A DNA stretch of 64,000 nucleotides, from positions 62,001 to 126,000 of the forward strand of contig CAJTFD010000009.1 of the NCBI GenBank assembly GCA_910575625.1, read 5' to 3'. The position numbers were made by a program, and so were the translations under genes. Shown piece by piece: positions 27,353-36,034 of this stretch (positions are counted from its first letter, which is position 1; each line of letters begins with the position of its first letter). This stretch comes from Clostridia bacterium (GTDB lineage: Bacteria > Bacillota > Clostridia > Lachnospirales > Lachnospiraceae). The notes beneath the pieces were generated by a model. The model did not search any database and had not been told where the DNA came from. It saw only the letters and a list, made by a program, of their open reading frames with translations.

Positions 27353-27889
27353 TTACCGATCCGACGGACCTTTTGGCTTCCGGTAGGACTGATAATAATT
27401 CGCATACAGCCAGCGGCGTGCGCGGCTGAGCCTCATCCACATCCCCAGTTCGCTCAGGCCATATTCCCGCGCCACCTCACTGGCGGGCTCATTTTCCACC
27501 ACGACCCGGACCATCAGATCATGCCATAGGGGATTTTTCTCCTTCAGCTCGTCGAGCAGGAAATTGCGGAATTCTTTCCGGCGGCACTCCGTCTCCTTCT
27601 CCACCAGATACTCGCTGACCAAAGCCCCCTCTATGTTCTCCCCGACAACCGGTATCTCCCTCTTCCGATAGGACTTCCTCCAGAAATCAATGCTCTTCCT
27701 GTGCGTATTCCGCAGTATCCAACCTTTGATCAGATTCTCGTCCAGCCTTTCGATCTTCTGATGGAGTTTGATAAAAACTTCCTGGCAGACATCCTGTGCC
27801 AGGTTGTGGTCCTGCAGGATGTCGAAGGCTACATGCTGTACCAATTTATGATATTCCATATAGATCCGGTCAAAATCCTCTTTCTTCAT
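27353..27889 (-). CDS. ECF-type RNA polymerase sigma factor
   Basis: A 178-residue sigma-70-family protein with region 2 (AFDILQDHNLAQDVCQEVFIKLHQ, with the core-binding and -10 recognition helices) and a region 4-like helix-turn-helix (EPASEVAREYGLSELGMWMRLSRARRWL). It lacks regions 1 and 3, as ECF factors do. GAGAGG lies before the ATG. No anti-sigma factor gene is adjacent, unlike most ECF loci. Its targets are unknown; none of the nearby promoters shows an obvious shared ECF motif. Confidence 0.82.
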   Translation of the reverse strand: MKKEDFDRIYMEYHKLVQHVAFDILQDHNLAQDVCQEVFIKLHQKIERLDENLIKGWILRNTHRKSIDFWRKSYRKREIPVVGENIEGALVSEYLVEKETECRRKEFRNFLLDELKEKNPLWHDLMVRVVVENEPASEVAREYGLSELGMWMRLSRARRWLYANYYQSYRKPKGPSDR

Positions 27890-27918
27890 CTTTTGTACAC
27901 CTCTCTATTTATCGGTTG

Positions 27919-28089
27919 TCAGCTTTTTTCTACTTTCTCTATCATGCATCTGTGCGGCTTATTGGGATCTTCCCTGTCGTAAGCCACTGCGACGAGCAGG
28001 ATATCACCCTCATAACGTTCGAGCGCCTGTGTATAATGCCTGTCCTAAAACCCATATTCCTTGGATCCAGATAAATCCCCATAGCTCAT
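27919..28089 (-). pseudogene. Small conserved-looking ORF interrupted by an in-frame TAG
   Basis: From an ATG at 28089 the frame reads MSYGDLSGSKEYGF, a TAG stop (28045-28047), then 42 codons (DRHYTQALERYEGDILL ... RCMIEKVEKS) to a TGA. The second part resembles the C-terminal end of PD-(D/E)XK-nuclease/ATPase proteins common in gut clostridia (a recollection, not a search). Read-through of the TAG gives 57 codons. The simplest reading is a degraded fragment; suppression is possible but unsupported. The GGGAGG lies only one base before the ATG. Confidence 0.45.
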
Positions 28090-28145
28090 ACCTCCCTTTA
28101 TATCTTATTATACAGAAGGGCCCGCAGATCACAAGGGAAACATAC

Positions 28146-28172
28146 AAAAAAGACGCCCCAGCAGCAGGACGC
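28146..28172 (-). terminator. Weak terminator after the 163-residue hypothetical gene
   Basis: On the minus strand GGCGTCC, a 7-base loop and GGGGCGTC (with G-U pairs), followed by TTTTTT. Confidence 0.5.
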
Positions 28173-28187
28173 CCTCTCAATCTGACT

Positions 28188-28679
28188 TTATTCGCTCTCT
28201 TCCGGCCAAGTCGGCTCGTCTCTATCATCTTCCCATCTGCTGACTGTATCCAGCGCACTGTCCACCAATTTCAACATCTCCCACATGGAACGGAAATATA
28301 CGGTCTTATCCTGATCCATCCAGGTGATCCGTCCCTGCCAGCTGCTGTTCTGCCGATGCTGGACGCGGATGATAAAGGTCCCCAGATCCCCATGCCTACC
28401 CAGCAATTCTTCATCGCTCATGACTTTCTCCTTTCCTGCCCTATGGCCTATGTGCGGTATCTCTCCCTGGAATGTCCGGTTGTTGGTCGAAGGATGCGGA
28501 AAATCGATCGAATCATAAAAATGCTCCAGCTCAAACAAGAGCTGCTCCATGTTGGCGATCTTTAGCCCCTCCCTGCTATAAGCGTGATAGAGCCTTCCTC
28601 TGATCTGCCACCTGGACGCGTGGTCTACGCACAACACCACGCCGTTGGGCGAGCCGATATACCATTGTGACTTACCCAT
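28188..28679 (-). CDS. Hypothetical protein, 163 residues
   Basis: A soluble protein starting MGKSQWYIGSPNGVV, preceded by GGAGAGG. It contains segments such as WQGRITWMDQDKTVYFRSMWEMLKL and VSRWEDD and ends in an acidic tail. I do not recognise the family. It lies 15 bases downstream of the BTAD-type regulator gene and is followed by a terminator-like hairpin, so it is probably the last gene of a transglutaminase-regulator-hypothetical transcript. Its role is unknown. Confidence 0.7.
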   Translation of the reverse strand: MGKSQWYIGSPNGVVLCVDHASRWQIRGRLYHAYSREGLKIANMEQLLFELEHFYDSIDFPHPSTNNRTFQGEIPHIGHRAGKEKVMSDEELLGRHGDLGTFIIRVQHRQNSSWQGRITWMDQDKTVYFRSMWEMLKLVDSALDTVSRWEDDRDEPTWPEESE

Positions 28680-28694
28680 ATCTCATCCTCTCCT

Positions 28695-29918
28695 TCAGAT
28701 CGATGTCTGCCCGTCTGCCGTACAGATCACACTGTTGACATGATACTGGATCCCTGTGCGCTGCCGCCCCACCAGAAAATGGTAATTGATCCGCCGCTGC
28801 AGGATACTGCAATTCTCCCGGGTGATATTCACGAGCAAGACCAGATACTGCCCTTTCCCATACCGATTTACAGCATCGCCGTGCCGTACGGAATGTTGGA
28901 TCGCATCCCCCAGACGTTGGGAGAGATCTTCCAACATAGGCCCCGCCTTCATAGGATTCCCCTTGCTGTCCACCACGGTACAGAGCATCAGGTAGACAGA
29001 CTGGCCGCCCCTCTCGATCAACCGGGTGATCATCCGATAGATACCCTGAAAGACCGGATAGGAGCACACATAGCCTCCCTGCCTCATGCTGTCCGCCTCG
29101 GCCAATTCCATCTGTATGTCATCCAGGACAGCGTACTGACGCCCCATCTGTCCGCCCAATTTATTCAAGAGTTCCATCAGACGGGGGGAAGGCCGCAGAC
29201 CTTGTTCCTGCAGATACAGATCCACCGTGTCTTCATAAAGTTTCTCCGCATCCGCATACCGTCCCGTGGAGATCAGGGCCTCCATCGTCACGATCTCCCA
29301 ATCCGCCAGCGGGTTGACTTTCGCCGCGTAGATACCCAGCTCTTCCATCCGAAAATAGTCATGCCTTCTGCGCATGGACTGGACGGCCTGTTCCACACAA
29401 TCGCAGAACAGGACTCTGTACCGTCTGGCCTCCTGCGCCGCCCACACGGCCGTCTGTGTACCCAGGAACTCCCCTGTATATTGATGGCAGGCATCCAAGT
29501 AAAGCTGGAGTTTTTTCTCCGGATCCTCCTCGCTTTTTGCCTCCGAACTGAGCCGTTCCATCTCCACAGTGTCTATCACTACAGGGATCTGATCTGTCCA
29601 GTAATAGACATCCTTACGGCGTTCAATGTAATTTACATCCGGCAGCCCTGCCTTTTTTAACTTCTTTTTAGCGTTGTAGATAACGCTCCTTGCTGCATGA
29701 TGCAGATCGTTGATATCCCTTCCCTCGAAAAGGACCTGTTCCAGATTTACGCGGCGCACGCCGTCCTCTCGGTGATGCAGTAAGAGCTGCATCAAATATG
29801 CAAACTGGGTCTCGCTTGATCTGGAATCACCTGTGACCAATCTACCATTCCAAGACATGGAAAAGCCCCCAAACATCCGCACATGCAATACATTTTCTCC
29901 ATCGTTGCTTCCCATCAT
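28695..29918 (-). CDS. BTAD-type transcriptional regulator with a C-terminal GGDEF-like remnant
   Basis: About 407 residues from the ATG at 29918; an in-frame ATG at 30020 lies inside the transglutaminase gene. The N-terminal ~100 residues form an OmpR/SARP-like winged helix (VRMFGGFSMSWNGR ... YNAKKKLKKAGL). A BTAD helical-repeat domain follows (about 115-265, with ETVDLYLQEQGLRPSP-like end at the TPR region). The last ~130 residues resemble a diguanylate cyclase fold, with RYGKGQYLVLL where GGDEF should be, so it is probably catalytically dead. Such proteins usually act as activators that need no phosphorylation. The target is unknown. Confidence 0.72.
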   Translation of the reverse strand: MMGSNDGENVLHVRMFGGFSMSWNGRLVTGDSRSSETQFAYLMQLLLHHREDGVRRVNLEQVLFEGRDINDLHHAARSVIYNAKKKLKKAGLPDVNYIERRKDVYYWTDQIPVVIDTVEMERLSSEAKSEEDPEKKLQLYLDACHQYTGEFLGTQTAVWAAQEARRYRVLFCDCVEQAVQSMRRRHDYFRMEELGIYAAKVNPLADWEIVTMEALISTGRYADAEKLYEDTVDLYLQEQGLRPSPRLMELLNKLGGQMGRQYAVLDDIQMELAEADSMRQGGYVCSYPVFQGIYRMITRLIERGGQSVYLMLCTVVDSKGNPMKAGPMLEDLSQRLGDAIQHSVRHGDAVNRYGKGQYLVLLVNITRENCSILQRRINYHFLVGRQRTGIQYHVNSVICTADGQTSI

Positions 29919-29949
29919 CACCCATCCCCATCCTACTATTGTTTCCCGG

Positions 29950-30903
29950 TCAGTAACAATATGCATCCATATAATTCCCACCGTCCCCGATAAAACTGCT
30001 GTCCGCGCCGTTTGCGGCAAACGTCAGATCCAGCCGGGTCCACTCTTTCTTCTTCGCCTTGAACCCAACTGTAACCCATCCGGTCCTCTCTGTGTAAAAC
30101 ATGTTCCAGGCATGGTACAGGCCGTCCGGCGACACGTACCCGAAGATGACCTTGGTCGGGATCCCCTGGCTGCGCAGCATGGCCGCCGTCAGAGAGGCAT
30201 AATCAAAACAGATCCCGATCCCCGTCTCCATCGTCTCATCCGGATCGGGCAGATAGCCTGACTGGACATTCGCCGCTTTCGCGTAGTCATACTCTATCGC
30301 CTTGCAGATATATCCGTAGACCTGAGATACCACTTCCAGGTCGTTTGACGCTTTCTTCGCCAGCTTTGCCGCTTTTTTCACGCAGTTGGAGTCTTTGTCA
30401 TAATCGACGTATGCGCTTGGACGCAGGAACGGCTGGAACTCATCCGCGAGCGCGACTTCCGCCTCCGCGATGTAGAGCTGGGCATAGTCACTGCCTGTCA
30501 CATTTTCCATCACGCGGAACGTGTACAGCCCGTTCCCGCTCTGGAGCGGGAATACAGACGGCGTGCCGTCGGAATAGATGTCGTATGTATACGTACTGTC
30601 CTCTTTGATGACCTGGAACTTCAGCCTGGCCGGTGACCAGGCCGCCACCGCCACATAGCCCTGGGCCGCGCCGGACAGATCCAGGAGCACATTGCCGTCT
30701 CCCTGGGCGTTTTCAGCATGGAAAGAAGACCCGGCAAATTTTGGCGCCTTGTAGTGCCCCTTCCCTGCGCTGGCGTTTTTGGCCGCCGGTCCCGCCGCGA
30801 TCGTTCCCTTTTTATCTTGGCCCGTCTTTGCCTCGACATCACTGGTCTGCCAGAGCAGGCACAGTGTGAGTGTGAGCAAAAGCCATTGGATCTTTTTTTT
30901 CAT
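29950..30903 (-). CDS. Secreted transglutaminase-like protein
   Basis: About 317 residues with an N-terminal signal peptide (KKKIQWLLLTLTLCLLW, cleavage likely after VEA). The C-terminal half has a transglutaminase/protease-like core: Cys in GICFDYASL, His in LYHAWNMF and Asp in RLDLTF, in the order of the catalytic triad. The middle region resembles a beta-rich binding domain. Start chosen at MKKK because GAGAGG is close by. It lies next to the pilus locus but in a separate transcript. It may process or crosslink surface proteins; that is inference. Confidence 0.82.
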   Translation of the reverse strand: MKKKIQWLLLTLTLCLLWQTSDVEAKTGQDKKGTIAAGPAAKNASAGKGHYKAPKFAGSSFHAENAQGDGNVLLDLSGAAQGYVAVAAWSPARLKFQVIKEDSTYTYDIYSDGTPSVFPLQSGNGLYTFRVMENVTGSDYAQLYIAEAEVALADEFQPFLRPSAYVDYDKDSNCVKKAAKLAKKASNDLEVVSQVYGYICKAIEYDYAKAANVQSGYLPDPDETMETGIGICFDYASLTAAMLRSQGIPTKVIFGYVSPDGLYHAWNMFYTERTGWVTVGFKAKKKEWTRLDLTFAANGADSSFIGDGGNYMDAYCY

Positions 30904-31054
30904 ACCTCTCATCGCATCATACTGTCGCTGTCAGCTCTCTTTTCAAGGTTTGAACGTCATTGACATACGACCTGCTCCTTCTTATGATCCTTTGAAATAT
31001 CTTACCCTGTCTGCTGATACCCATCTGTAAAACATTTTCATCACTATTAAGATA

Positions 31055-31092
31055 AAGAATACCCCCGAAAGTACACTGCTACTATCGGGGGG
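31055..31092 (-). terminator. Terminator of the surface-structure locus
   Basis: On the minus strand ACCCCCCGA, a 15-base loop and TCGGGGGT, followed by ATTCTTT. It is about 165 bases past the SipW-type peptidase stop. Nothing else gene-like is seen in 31093-31256. The 30913-31054 stretch holds the transglutaminase upstream region with a tiny ORF (MSMTFKP) behind AGAAGGAG. Confidence 0.7.
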
Positions 31093-31256
31093 TCATATTT
31101 TATCCCATGGATGAACTTATTGCCTCTATTTTGCCTGCTGATAGTATATCATATGTGGTTTAAGGATGCAATATACATTTTCTATATTTCTGACCATATC
31201 ATATGCCAGCGGCCCATGACCGCCAATATCCTATTGGAACCTGTTGAAAAGGCCAC

Positions 31257-31802
31257 TCACCCCGACACCTTCCTCCGCGCCCGCAGCCGCCCCGCCAGGA
31301 CGTTGAACATCGCTCCACAGGCGGCGAAAGCGATGACGTAAGCTTTTCCAACTTTACTGGAATACACACGCATCAGCTCGCCCAGCATGGGGTAATGGCG
31401 GGCCACCCGCCCGATCAGATCCGCGTATTCCACAGCCTGCATATCCTCCTCGGCGTTGGCGTCGCCTTTGGTGGTAAAATGTCCTTCCACGACCTGATTT
31501 TCCACCACCCGGTGGGCGATGACAGAATCCCCGCTCTCAAAAGCGATGATGTCTCCGGCCTGTATATCTTCCGGCGCACTCTGCTCCACATAGATCGCGC
31601 TCCCCACGGGGATCTCCGGTTCCATGCTGCCGCTGACGATCTCATAGATCTCGTAACCCATCAGCCGCGGTGCGGTGATCGCCAGGCTTGCCGCAATGAC
31701 GGCCAATAATATCCCTGTCCCGATAATATTGCAGAGGGCGGGAGTGGATCTCCCGCCTTTTGCTTTCGGACGCTGCCCCGAGGACAGCCCCTTATCATTC
31801 AA
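31257..31802 (-). CDS. SipW-type signal peptidase I
   Basis: A 181-residue signal peptidase of the archaeal/ER (SipW) type. It has an N-terminal membrane helix (about 25-45), the catalytic Ser in SGSMEPEIPVGS (about 57-68) and a His rather than Lys as general base (IAHRVVE, about 95). A GDANAEED segment supplies the Asp, and there is a C-terminal membrane helix. In Bacillus SipW processes TasA and TapA. Here it closes an operon with two proteins that carry SipW-style leaders, so it most likely processes those. It overlaps the upstream gene by 8 bases. Confidence 0.88.
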   Translation of the reverse strand: MNDKGLSSGQRPKAKGGRSTPALCNIIGTGILLAVIAASLAITAPRLMGYEIYEIVSGSMEPEIPVGSAIYVEQSAPEDIQAGDIIAFESGDSVIAHRVVENQVVEGHFTTKGDANAEEDMQAVEYADLIGRVARHYPMLGELMRVYSSKVGKAYVIAFAACGAMFNVLAGRLRARRKVSG

Positions 31803-32811
31803 TTTCCGCCTTCTTTCTGCGGCCTAACAGGAAATATCCTGCTACGCCCAGAGCCAGCAGCACTGCCGAACAGATGCCAATCTTTGCCGCAAATGGAAGA
31901 TCCCCTATGCGCGTTGCAAAATCATCTGTAAGCCCGGCGAGCCCGGAATCGCTGCCCATGTCGGCCAACGGCACTTCCTCGTCTCCGATCTGCTCAAGCT
32001 CTTCAGGCCCGCTGCCTTCCTCGCCCGCCGTCTCACCGGCGTCTTCCCCGGCTGCCGCGTCATCCGCCGCATCTCCTCCGCCTTCGTCTCCCACATCCTC
32101 ACCAGTCTCATCACCTGTAGTGTCGCTGGTGATGCCCGGTGCCGGGGCTGTTGTGCCCTGGGGTGCGGGAATCTGTGTCGGTGCGGTTGTCGGCTGCGTC
32201 CCCGGCTGCTGTGTGCCGGCGGTGATCGGTGTATATACAAAGCTAAACACATTTTTTGATGCATCACGGTCCAGCACACCGGTCATGTTATAAGCCTGCG
32301 GCTGATAACCGTCGATATAAAGGTAGGCAATGACCGGCGCGTCGCCCACATTCCCATAATATGTCTCGCTGGGCGCCAGCTCATTTCCGCCGGCATCCAG
32401 GTAATTGACCGTGTAGGACACCGCGTCGCCCAGGAGGCCGTAGACCACCACATAATCCCTGTCTTCTTCGACTTCAAAGGACGTCCTGGTCTGCTCCACC
32501 TGGCCGTCTTTGCCGACCCGGTTGTTGTCCTTTCCGCTCTCGCGGATGCCTTTGACATAGTATTTGCTGTTGTCATTGAGGGTCACGTCCCGCTGGTTGA
32601 ATGTCACGCGCTCCCCAGGCTCCAGATCCTTGTGGACGATCATTTCTCCTCCGTTGAAAGTCCCCTGTGCACCGGAGAAGAAACGCACCGTATACGTATA
32701 GTGTTCAGCCGCCGCAAGGACGGGGTGGCCTGTATGGACAAATACTCCGAGAGAAAGCAGACCTGCGGCTATCTTCACGGTCATTTTTTTGCAAAAGCTT
32801 TTCATACTCAT
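31795..32811 (-). CDS. Exported membrane-anchored protein with MucBP-like domain
   Basis: A 338-residue exported protein. The signal peptide (AAGLLSLGVFVHTGHPVLAAA) is followed by two beta-rich segments; the second (VSYTVNYLDAGGNEL ... YIDGYQPQAYNMTGVL) resembles MucBP-type repeats. A Pro/Thr-rich then Asp/Glu/Gly-rich stalk (about 195-285) leads to a C-terminal membrane helix and RRKK tail. No LPxTG is seen, so it is probably held in the membrane directly. The start overlaps the stop of the upstream gene by 4 bases. Confidence 0.75.
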   Translation of the reverse strand: MSMKSFCKKMTVKIAAGLLSLGVFVHTGHPVLAAAEHYTYTVRFFSGAQGTFNGGEMIVHKDLEPGERVTFNQRDVTLNDNSKYYVKGIRESGKDNNRVGKDGQVEQTRTSFEVEEDRDYVVVYGLLGDAVSYTVNYLDAGGNELAPSETYYGNVGDAPVIAYLYIDGYQPQAYNMTGVLDRDASKNVFSFVYTPITAGTQQPGTQPTTAPTQIPAPQGTTAPAPGITSDTTGDETGEDVGDEGGGDAADDAAAGEDAGETAGEEGSGPEELEQIGDEEVPLADMGSDSGLAGLTDDFATRIGDLPFAAKIGICSAVLLALGVAGYFLLGRRKKAEIE

Positions 32812-33614
32812 GCGTCCCCCTCCCCCTTTCTCCTCTTGCGCACGACCTGCCCGCAGATGGATAATATGAGCAATGCGGCCCCGCTGATACAGGCGGCGAG
32901 GATATATCCTTCCATCTCCGTATCATCACCGGTCTGCACTGTCGCCGTAGGCGTGCCGATATCGGGGATCCTCTCCGTCGTCGGACGCGCCGGATTGCCC
33001 GGTGTCGTCGTGGGCCTGGCCGGTGTCTCCTTACTCAGTTCTACCGCAAAATTCATCTGCAGGTCTGCCAGTGTATCCTGGTAATCGTTGCCCTGCGTCT
33101 CACCGTCCAGGGCCACCTCCAGGGAGATATGCCCTCCCTGGCCCTTGGCCAGCGTATCCAGGTACATATATTCTTCCGTGGCGTTGGTCGCCTGATGGAG
33201 ACCCTCTCCGGCCCCGCTCTCACCTTCACCGCCTACCGTGTCGCTGTCAAAGAGGGATTTTGTCCGCCCGTCTTTGTCCGTGTACTGCAGCCGGTATGTG
33301 TATGCACCGCCGCCCGTCTCTTTATTTTCCGTGCTCTCCTCCAGGGACTGCAGGACTTTATTTGTCATATACCAGTCTGTGACAGAGCTGTTCTCGTTCC
33401 TCAATGCCAGCTCAATGACCACATTGTCCCCGGGCTGCATCCCATAGATCACTTCGTCCAGATCTGAGGTCTTGAAATTGCTCTCCATCTTGTCGCCTTC
33501 TATGAAGGAGACTTTCCAATCCGAGCTGCCGTAGGATGTCTCCCCATGGACGGCCAGGGGCATGGAGACCGCCAGGCTGGCTGTAAGGGCCAGGCTCAAT
33601 ATCTTCTTTTTCAT
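32808..33614 (-). CDS. Exported surface protein with a sortase-like tail
   Basis: A 268-residue protein with a signal peptide (KKKILSLALTASLAVSMPLAVHG). An extracellular domain follows, with statements typical of SipW-locus proteins (GMQPGDNVVIELALRNEN, residues about 58-75), then a Pro/Thr stalk. The C-terminus has TVQTGDD, a hydrophobic helix and VRKRRKG. VQTGD stands where LPxTG would be, so recognition by the locus sortase is possible but not certain. The NEN-type segment suggests a TasA/camelysin-like fibre fold. It sits between the SipW-leader proteins and the MucBP-like protein. Confidence 0.72.
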   Translation of the reverse strand: MKKKILSLALTASLAVSMPLAVHGETSYGSSDWKVSFIEGDKMESNFKTSDLDEVIYGMQPGDNVVIELALRNENSSVTDWYMTNKVLQSLEESTENKETGGGAYTYRLQYTDKDGRTKSLFDSDTVGGEGESGAGEGLHQATNATEEYMYLDTLAKGQGGHISLEVALDGETQGNDYQDTLADLQMNFAVELSKETPARPTTTPGNPARPTTERIPDIGTPTATVQTGDDTEMEGYILAACISGAALLILSICGQVVRKRRKGEGDA

Positions 33615-33631
33615 GCTTCCTCCTCCCCTTC

Positions 33632-34417
33632 CTACTCTGACGCTACCAGACGCAGCACGCCGTTGTCATTCACCCTGACCCTCCGGCCCCATGCGCTCCA
33701 GATCGCATCCTGCGCATTGTGATCCTGCACCGCGTCCACTTTTGCTTCCAGGCAGAACTGTACGCCGTTGTAATCGTAATTCGTCGTGATCGTGGTAAAT
33801 CCGTCCTTCGTCTCGGAAGTCTGGGTCACCTTCGATGCCACCATGCCGTCGATGGCGATGCTGTCCGCAAAGAGCGGGCTGGTCTCGTCTGACGCCAGCA
33901 GCCGGGAATAATAGAGGACCGTCCTCTCCGGCGTGGAAGCCTCTTCATCCTCCAGCCAGCCGCCCCCGCCGATGTTCGTCAGGTGCAGGTCGATCAGATC
34001 CGGTGAAAGGTCGCGCATCTTATTCCCCTCTGCGTCCAGCCAGTATTTATAAATGCTCACGCGGACGTACTGACCGATCGTGCCGCTGTTGTGCACGGCC
34101 AGCTCTTCCGGATATCTGGCCCCTACTTTCAGTTTCTCATCCTTTTTCAGCATCTTCGAGAGCAGCGGGCCGATGTTCTCATCCCAGCTGCCGTCCCGAT
34201 CATTGGTATCATAATCCCGCCAGGACACATTCGCCCCGTTTTCCACCAGGGTCACACCGATGTCCTGCATCTGTACCTGGGTGCGGTATGTCTCTGAGTA
34301 ATAAGCCAACGCCGCCCGCGCGCCTCCCACGGAGGAGAAGAGCAGCAGGGCCACCGCCAGGACGAAGGCTGTCAGTGTGGCTGCAGGGGATGTGATGAAA
34401 TCTCTGATCTTCTTCAT
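33632..34417 (-). CDS. SipW-dependent-type exported protein (TasA/camelysin-like), 261 residues
   Basis: A protein with a long hydrophobic leader (residues about 13-36) ending in ARAALAYYSETYRTQVQ. The A-x-A-Y-F/Y pattern right after the hydrophobic core is typical of SipW substrates. The following beta-rich domain contains VHNSGTIGQYVRVSIYKYW, a pattern common to TasA-like proteins (free ends, then lasting strands). There is no C-terminal anchor, so it is probably polymerised or released. It begins 3 bases past the 168-residue homologous-type gene. Confidence 0.75.
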   Translation of the reverse strand: MKKIRDFITSPAATLTAFVLAVALLLFSSVGGARAALAYYSETYRTQVQMQDIGVTLVENGANVSWRDYDTNDRDGSWDENIGPLLSKMLKKDEKLKVGARYPEELAVHNSGTIGQYVRVSIYKYWLDAEGNKMRDLSPDLIDLHLTNIGGGGWLEDEEASTPERTVLYYSRLLASDETSPLFADSIAIDGMVASKVTQTSETKDGFTTITTNYDYNGVQFCLEAKVDAVQDHNAQDAIWSAWGRRVRVNDNGVLRLVASE

Positions 34418-34420
34418 ATC

Positions 34421-34927
34421 CTACTTGCCCTCCTTCCACTGGCCGGTCCACAGATCGGCCTCCCAGTCTGCGTATGGCGTCCCGTCCTCATGGTAGCGGA
34501 CCGGGGTCGTCTCGTAGACGATCACCACGTTGAAACTGGCCGGATCGTCCACATCATCCGGGACATTCTCAATCCTCACATCCAATGCATCGGTGGACAT
34601 GCCGCCAGTTACGATGTCACTGTAATAGTAATAGCCGTCCGCCCCCGGGGTCCATTTCCCGCTGCCGGAGTAGACTAAGTTGTACACGCTGCCGCTGATG
34701 GCCCGCACCCGCACATAGACCGGCTGGGAATCCGGGCTGCTGGTAATGACCACGTGTTTCGTCCAATCTGAAAATTCCTCTTCCACAGTGGTCCTGTCGC
34801 CCAACTCGATCGGATAGCCGCCCCGGGCCTGGGTATAGGTGGTAAAATAAGCCCACGCGCTGCCGATGCCCGTCGACAAGGTCAGGGAGACAGCCGCTGC
34901 CGCTAACAGGATATTCTTTTTTCTCAT
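34421..34927 (-). CDS. SipW-dependent-type exported protein, 168 residues
   Basis: The leader (NILLAAAAVSLTLSTGIGSA) is followed directly by WAYFTTYTQARGG, the hallmark of SipW-dependent signal peptides. The mature part is short and beta-rich, including VVITSSPDSQPVYVRVRA and an acidic C-terminus. It could be a minor fibre or anchor subunit next to the 261-residue protein, comparable to TapA beside TasA; this is by analogy only. Confidence 0.75.
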   Translation of the reverse strand: MRKKNILLAAAAVSLTLSTGIGSAWAYFTTYTQARGGYPIELGDRTTVEEEFSDWTKHVVITSSPDSQPVYVRVRAISGSVYNLVYSGSGKWTPGADGYYYYSDIVTGGMSTDALDVRIENVPDDVDDPASFNVVIVYETTPVRYHEDGTPYADWEADLWTGQWKEGK

Positions 34928-34942
34928 AGCTTTGCCCCCTCT

Positions 34943-35983
34943 TTACTCTCCGTCTGTGACCTTCGTCCAGCCCCAGCCGCTGTCCGCGTTGTAGTCAAAC
35001 TGATTGATCACTACGCCGCCGTCCCGGTCTGTGTTGTCGTATCCATTTGTAAACGCGACCGATACCACGTCGTTTGCCGGGATCACGGCTGTCTGCGTGT
35101 CCGCCGTGACGACTGTGTATACGGCTCCCGTGTAGACCTCTTTGACTGTGACCTCGGCCCCCACCGGGAGATCCTCGATCACCACGGACTTCTGTCCCGC
35201 CTCGGTAAAGGATATGGTCACCACATTGCTGTAAACATTCTGACCGTTCAGGACTGCCTCCACCTGGAATACGAATGTGGCCGGATCATCCGTCTCGTAA
35301 CTCTGGAGCGTCTTGACGATCTCCAGATCCCCATAGCGCACATCCCGCTCCGGCTTCAAGGTGACGGACACGTCGTAAAGCCAGTCGCCCGGGTTTGCCG
35401 TGTTGATCTCGCCATCCACCGCCTCCTTGCTGGGCAATGAGACCAGGGATGGTGCAAATGTATAGGTGTACTCGCCGGAACGGGCAATGGTCACAAGTTC
35501 CTTCTCACCGTCCGCCCCGGTAACTTCTTTTATGTAATCTGTGATATCCGCCCCTCTGGCCACCACCAGATAGAGCCCGCAGCCCGGGATGCTGAGCGCA
35601 GAGCCTGCATCGCCGCTGACATCCGGCGTACCGCCGTTTAAAGCGATCCGGGCCGCCTGCTGGGCCAGCCTCTGCCACTGGGCATTATCCGGCTTGTCGG
35701 AAACCTTCAGCTCCGTGTAGCCCGCCGCAAAACCATAGGAATATGTGTCGCCGTCACTGTCCGGGATGGCATCCGCCACTTTGTACAGGTCGACGACCAC
35801 ATGCGCTTTCGCCAGGTCCTCGGAAAAATCCGCGCCCCCCGGCGCGACTGTCAGCGTACAGGCTTTGCCTATGTCCACGGCCTGCGCCTTTCCATCCATG
35901 GCCGGTGTGGCTGCTACGACCCCGGCTGCCAGGACGAACGCCGCCAGCGGGCCAGCCAACCAGCCTTTCCATTTCTTTTTCAT
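34943..35983 (-). CDS. Secreted pilin-like protein with a DUF5979/SpaA-like domain
   Basis: A 346-residue exported protein with signal peptide (WLAGPLAAFVLAAGVVAATPAMDGKA). The first domain (about 40-190) resembles a D1-type pilin domain with VVVDLYKVADAIPDSD and a GLYLVVA strand. The second (about 210-320) carries LEIVKTLQSYETDDPATFVFQ and DLPVGAEVTVKEVYTG, typical of CnaB-like/DUF5979 folds that form Lys-Asn isopeptide bonds. There is no LPxTG or membrane helix at the C-terminus, so it may be a soluble or associated subunit. It follows the sortase gene. Confidence 0.75.
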   Translation of the reverse strand: MKKKWKGWLAGPLAAFVLAAGVVAATPAMDGKAQAVDIGKACTLTVAPGGADFSEDLAKAHVVVDLYKVADAIPDSDGDTYSYGFAAGYTELKVSDKPDNAQWQRLAQQAARIALNGGTPDVSGDAGSALSIPGCGLYLVVARGADITDYIKEVTGADGEKELVTIARSGEYTYTFAPSLVSLPSKEAVDGEINTANPGDWLYDVSVTLKPERDVRYGDLEIVKTLQSYETDDPATFVFQVEAVLNGQNVYSNVVTISFTEAGQKSVVIEDLPVGAEVTVKEVYTGAVYTVVTADTQTAVIPANDVVSVAFTNGYDNTDRDGGVVINQFDYNADSGWGWTKVTDGE

Positions 35984-36034
35984 GGCCTCTCCTCCTTTAA
36001 GAACAAAACATTGTTTTGCTGCAAGATCTATTCT

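Noticed and set aside
31093..31256. Possible small gene after the SipW-type peptidase
   Set aside because: The plus-strand frame starting at 31111 has no ribosome binding site and runs into the peptidase gene in antisense.
32632..33467. Plus-strand frames inside the pilus locus
   Set aside because: They oppose minus-strand genes with signal peptides, anchors and good ribosome binding sites, and have no features of their own.
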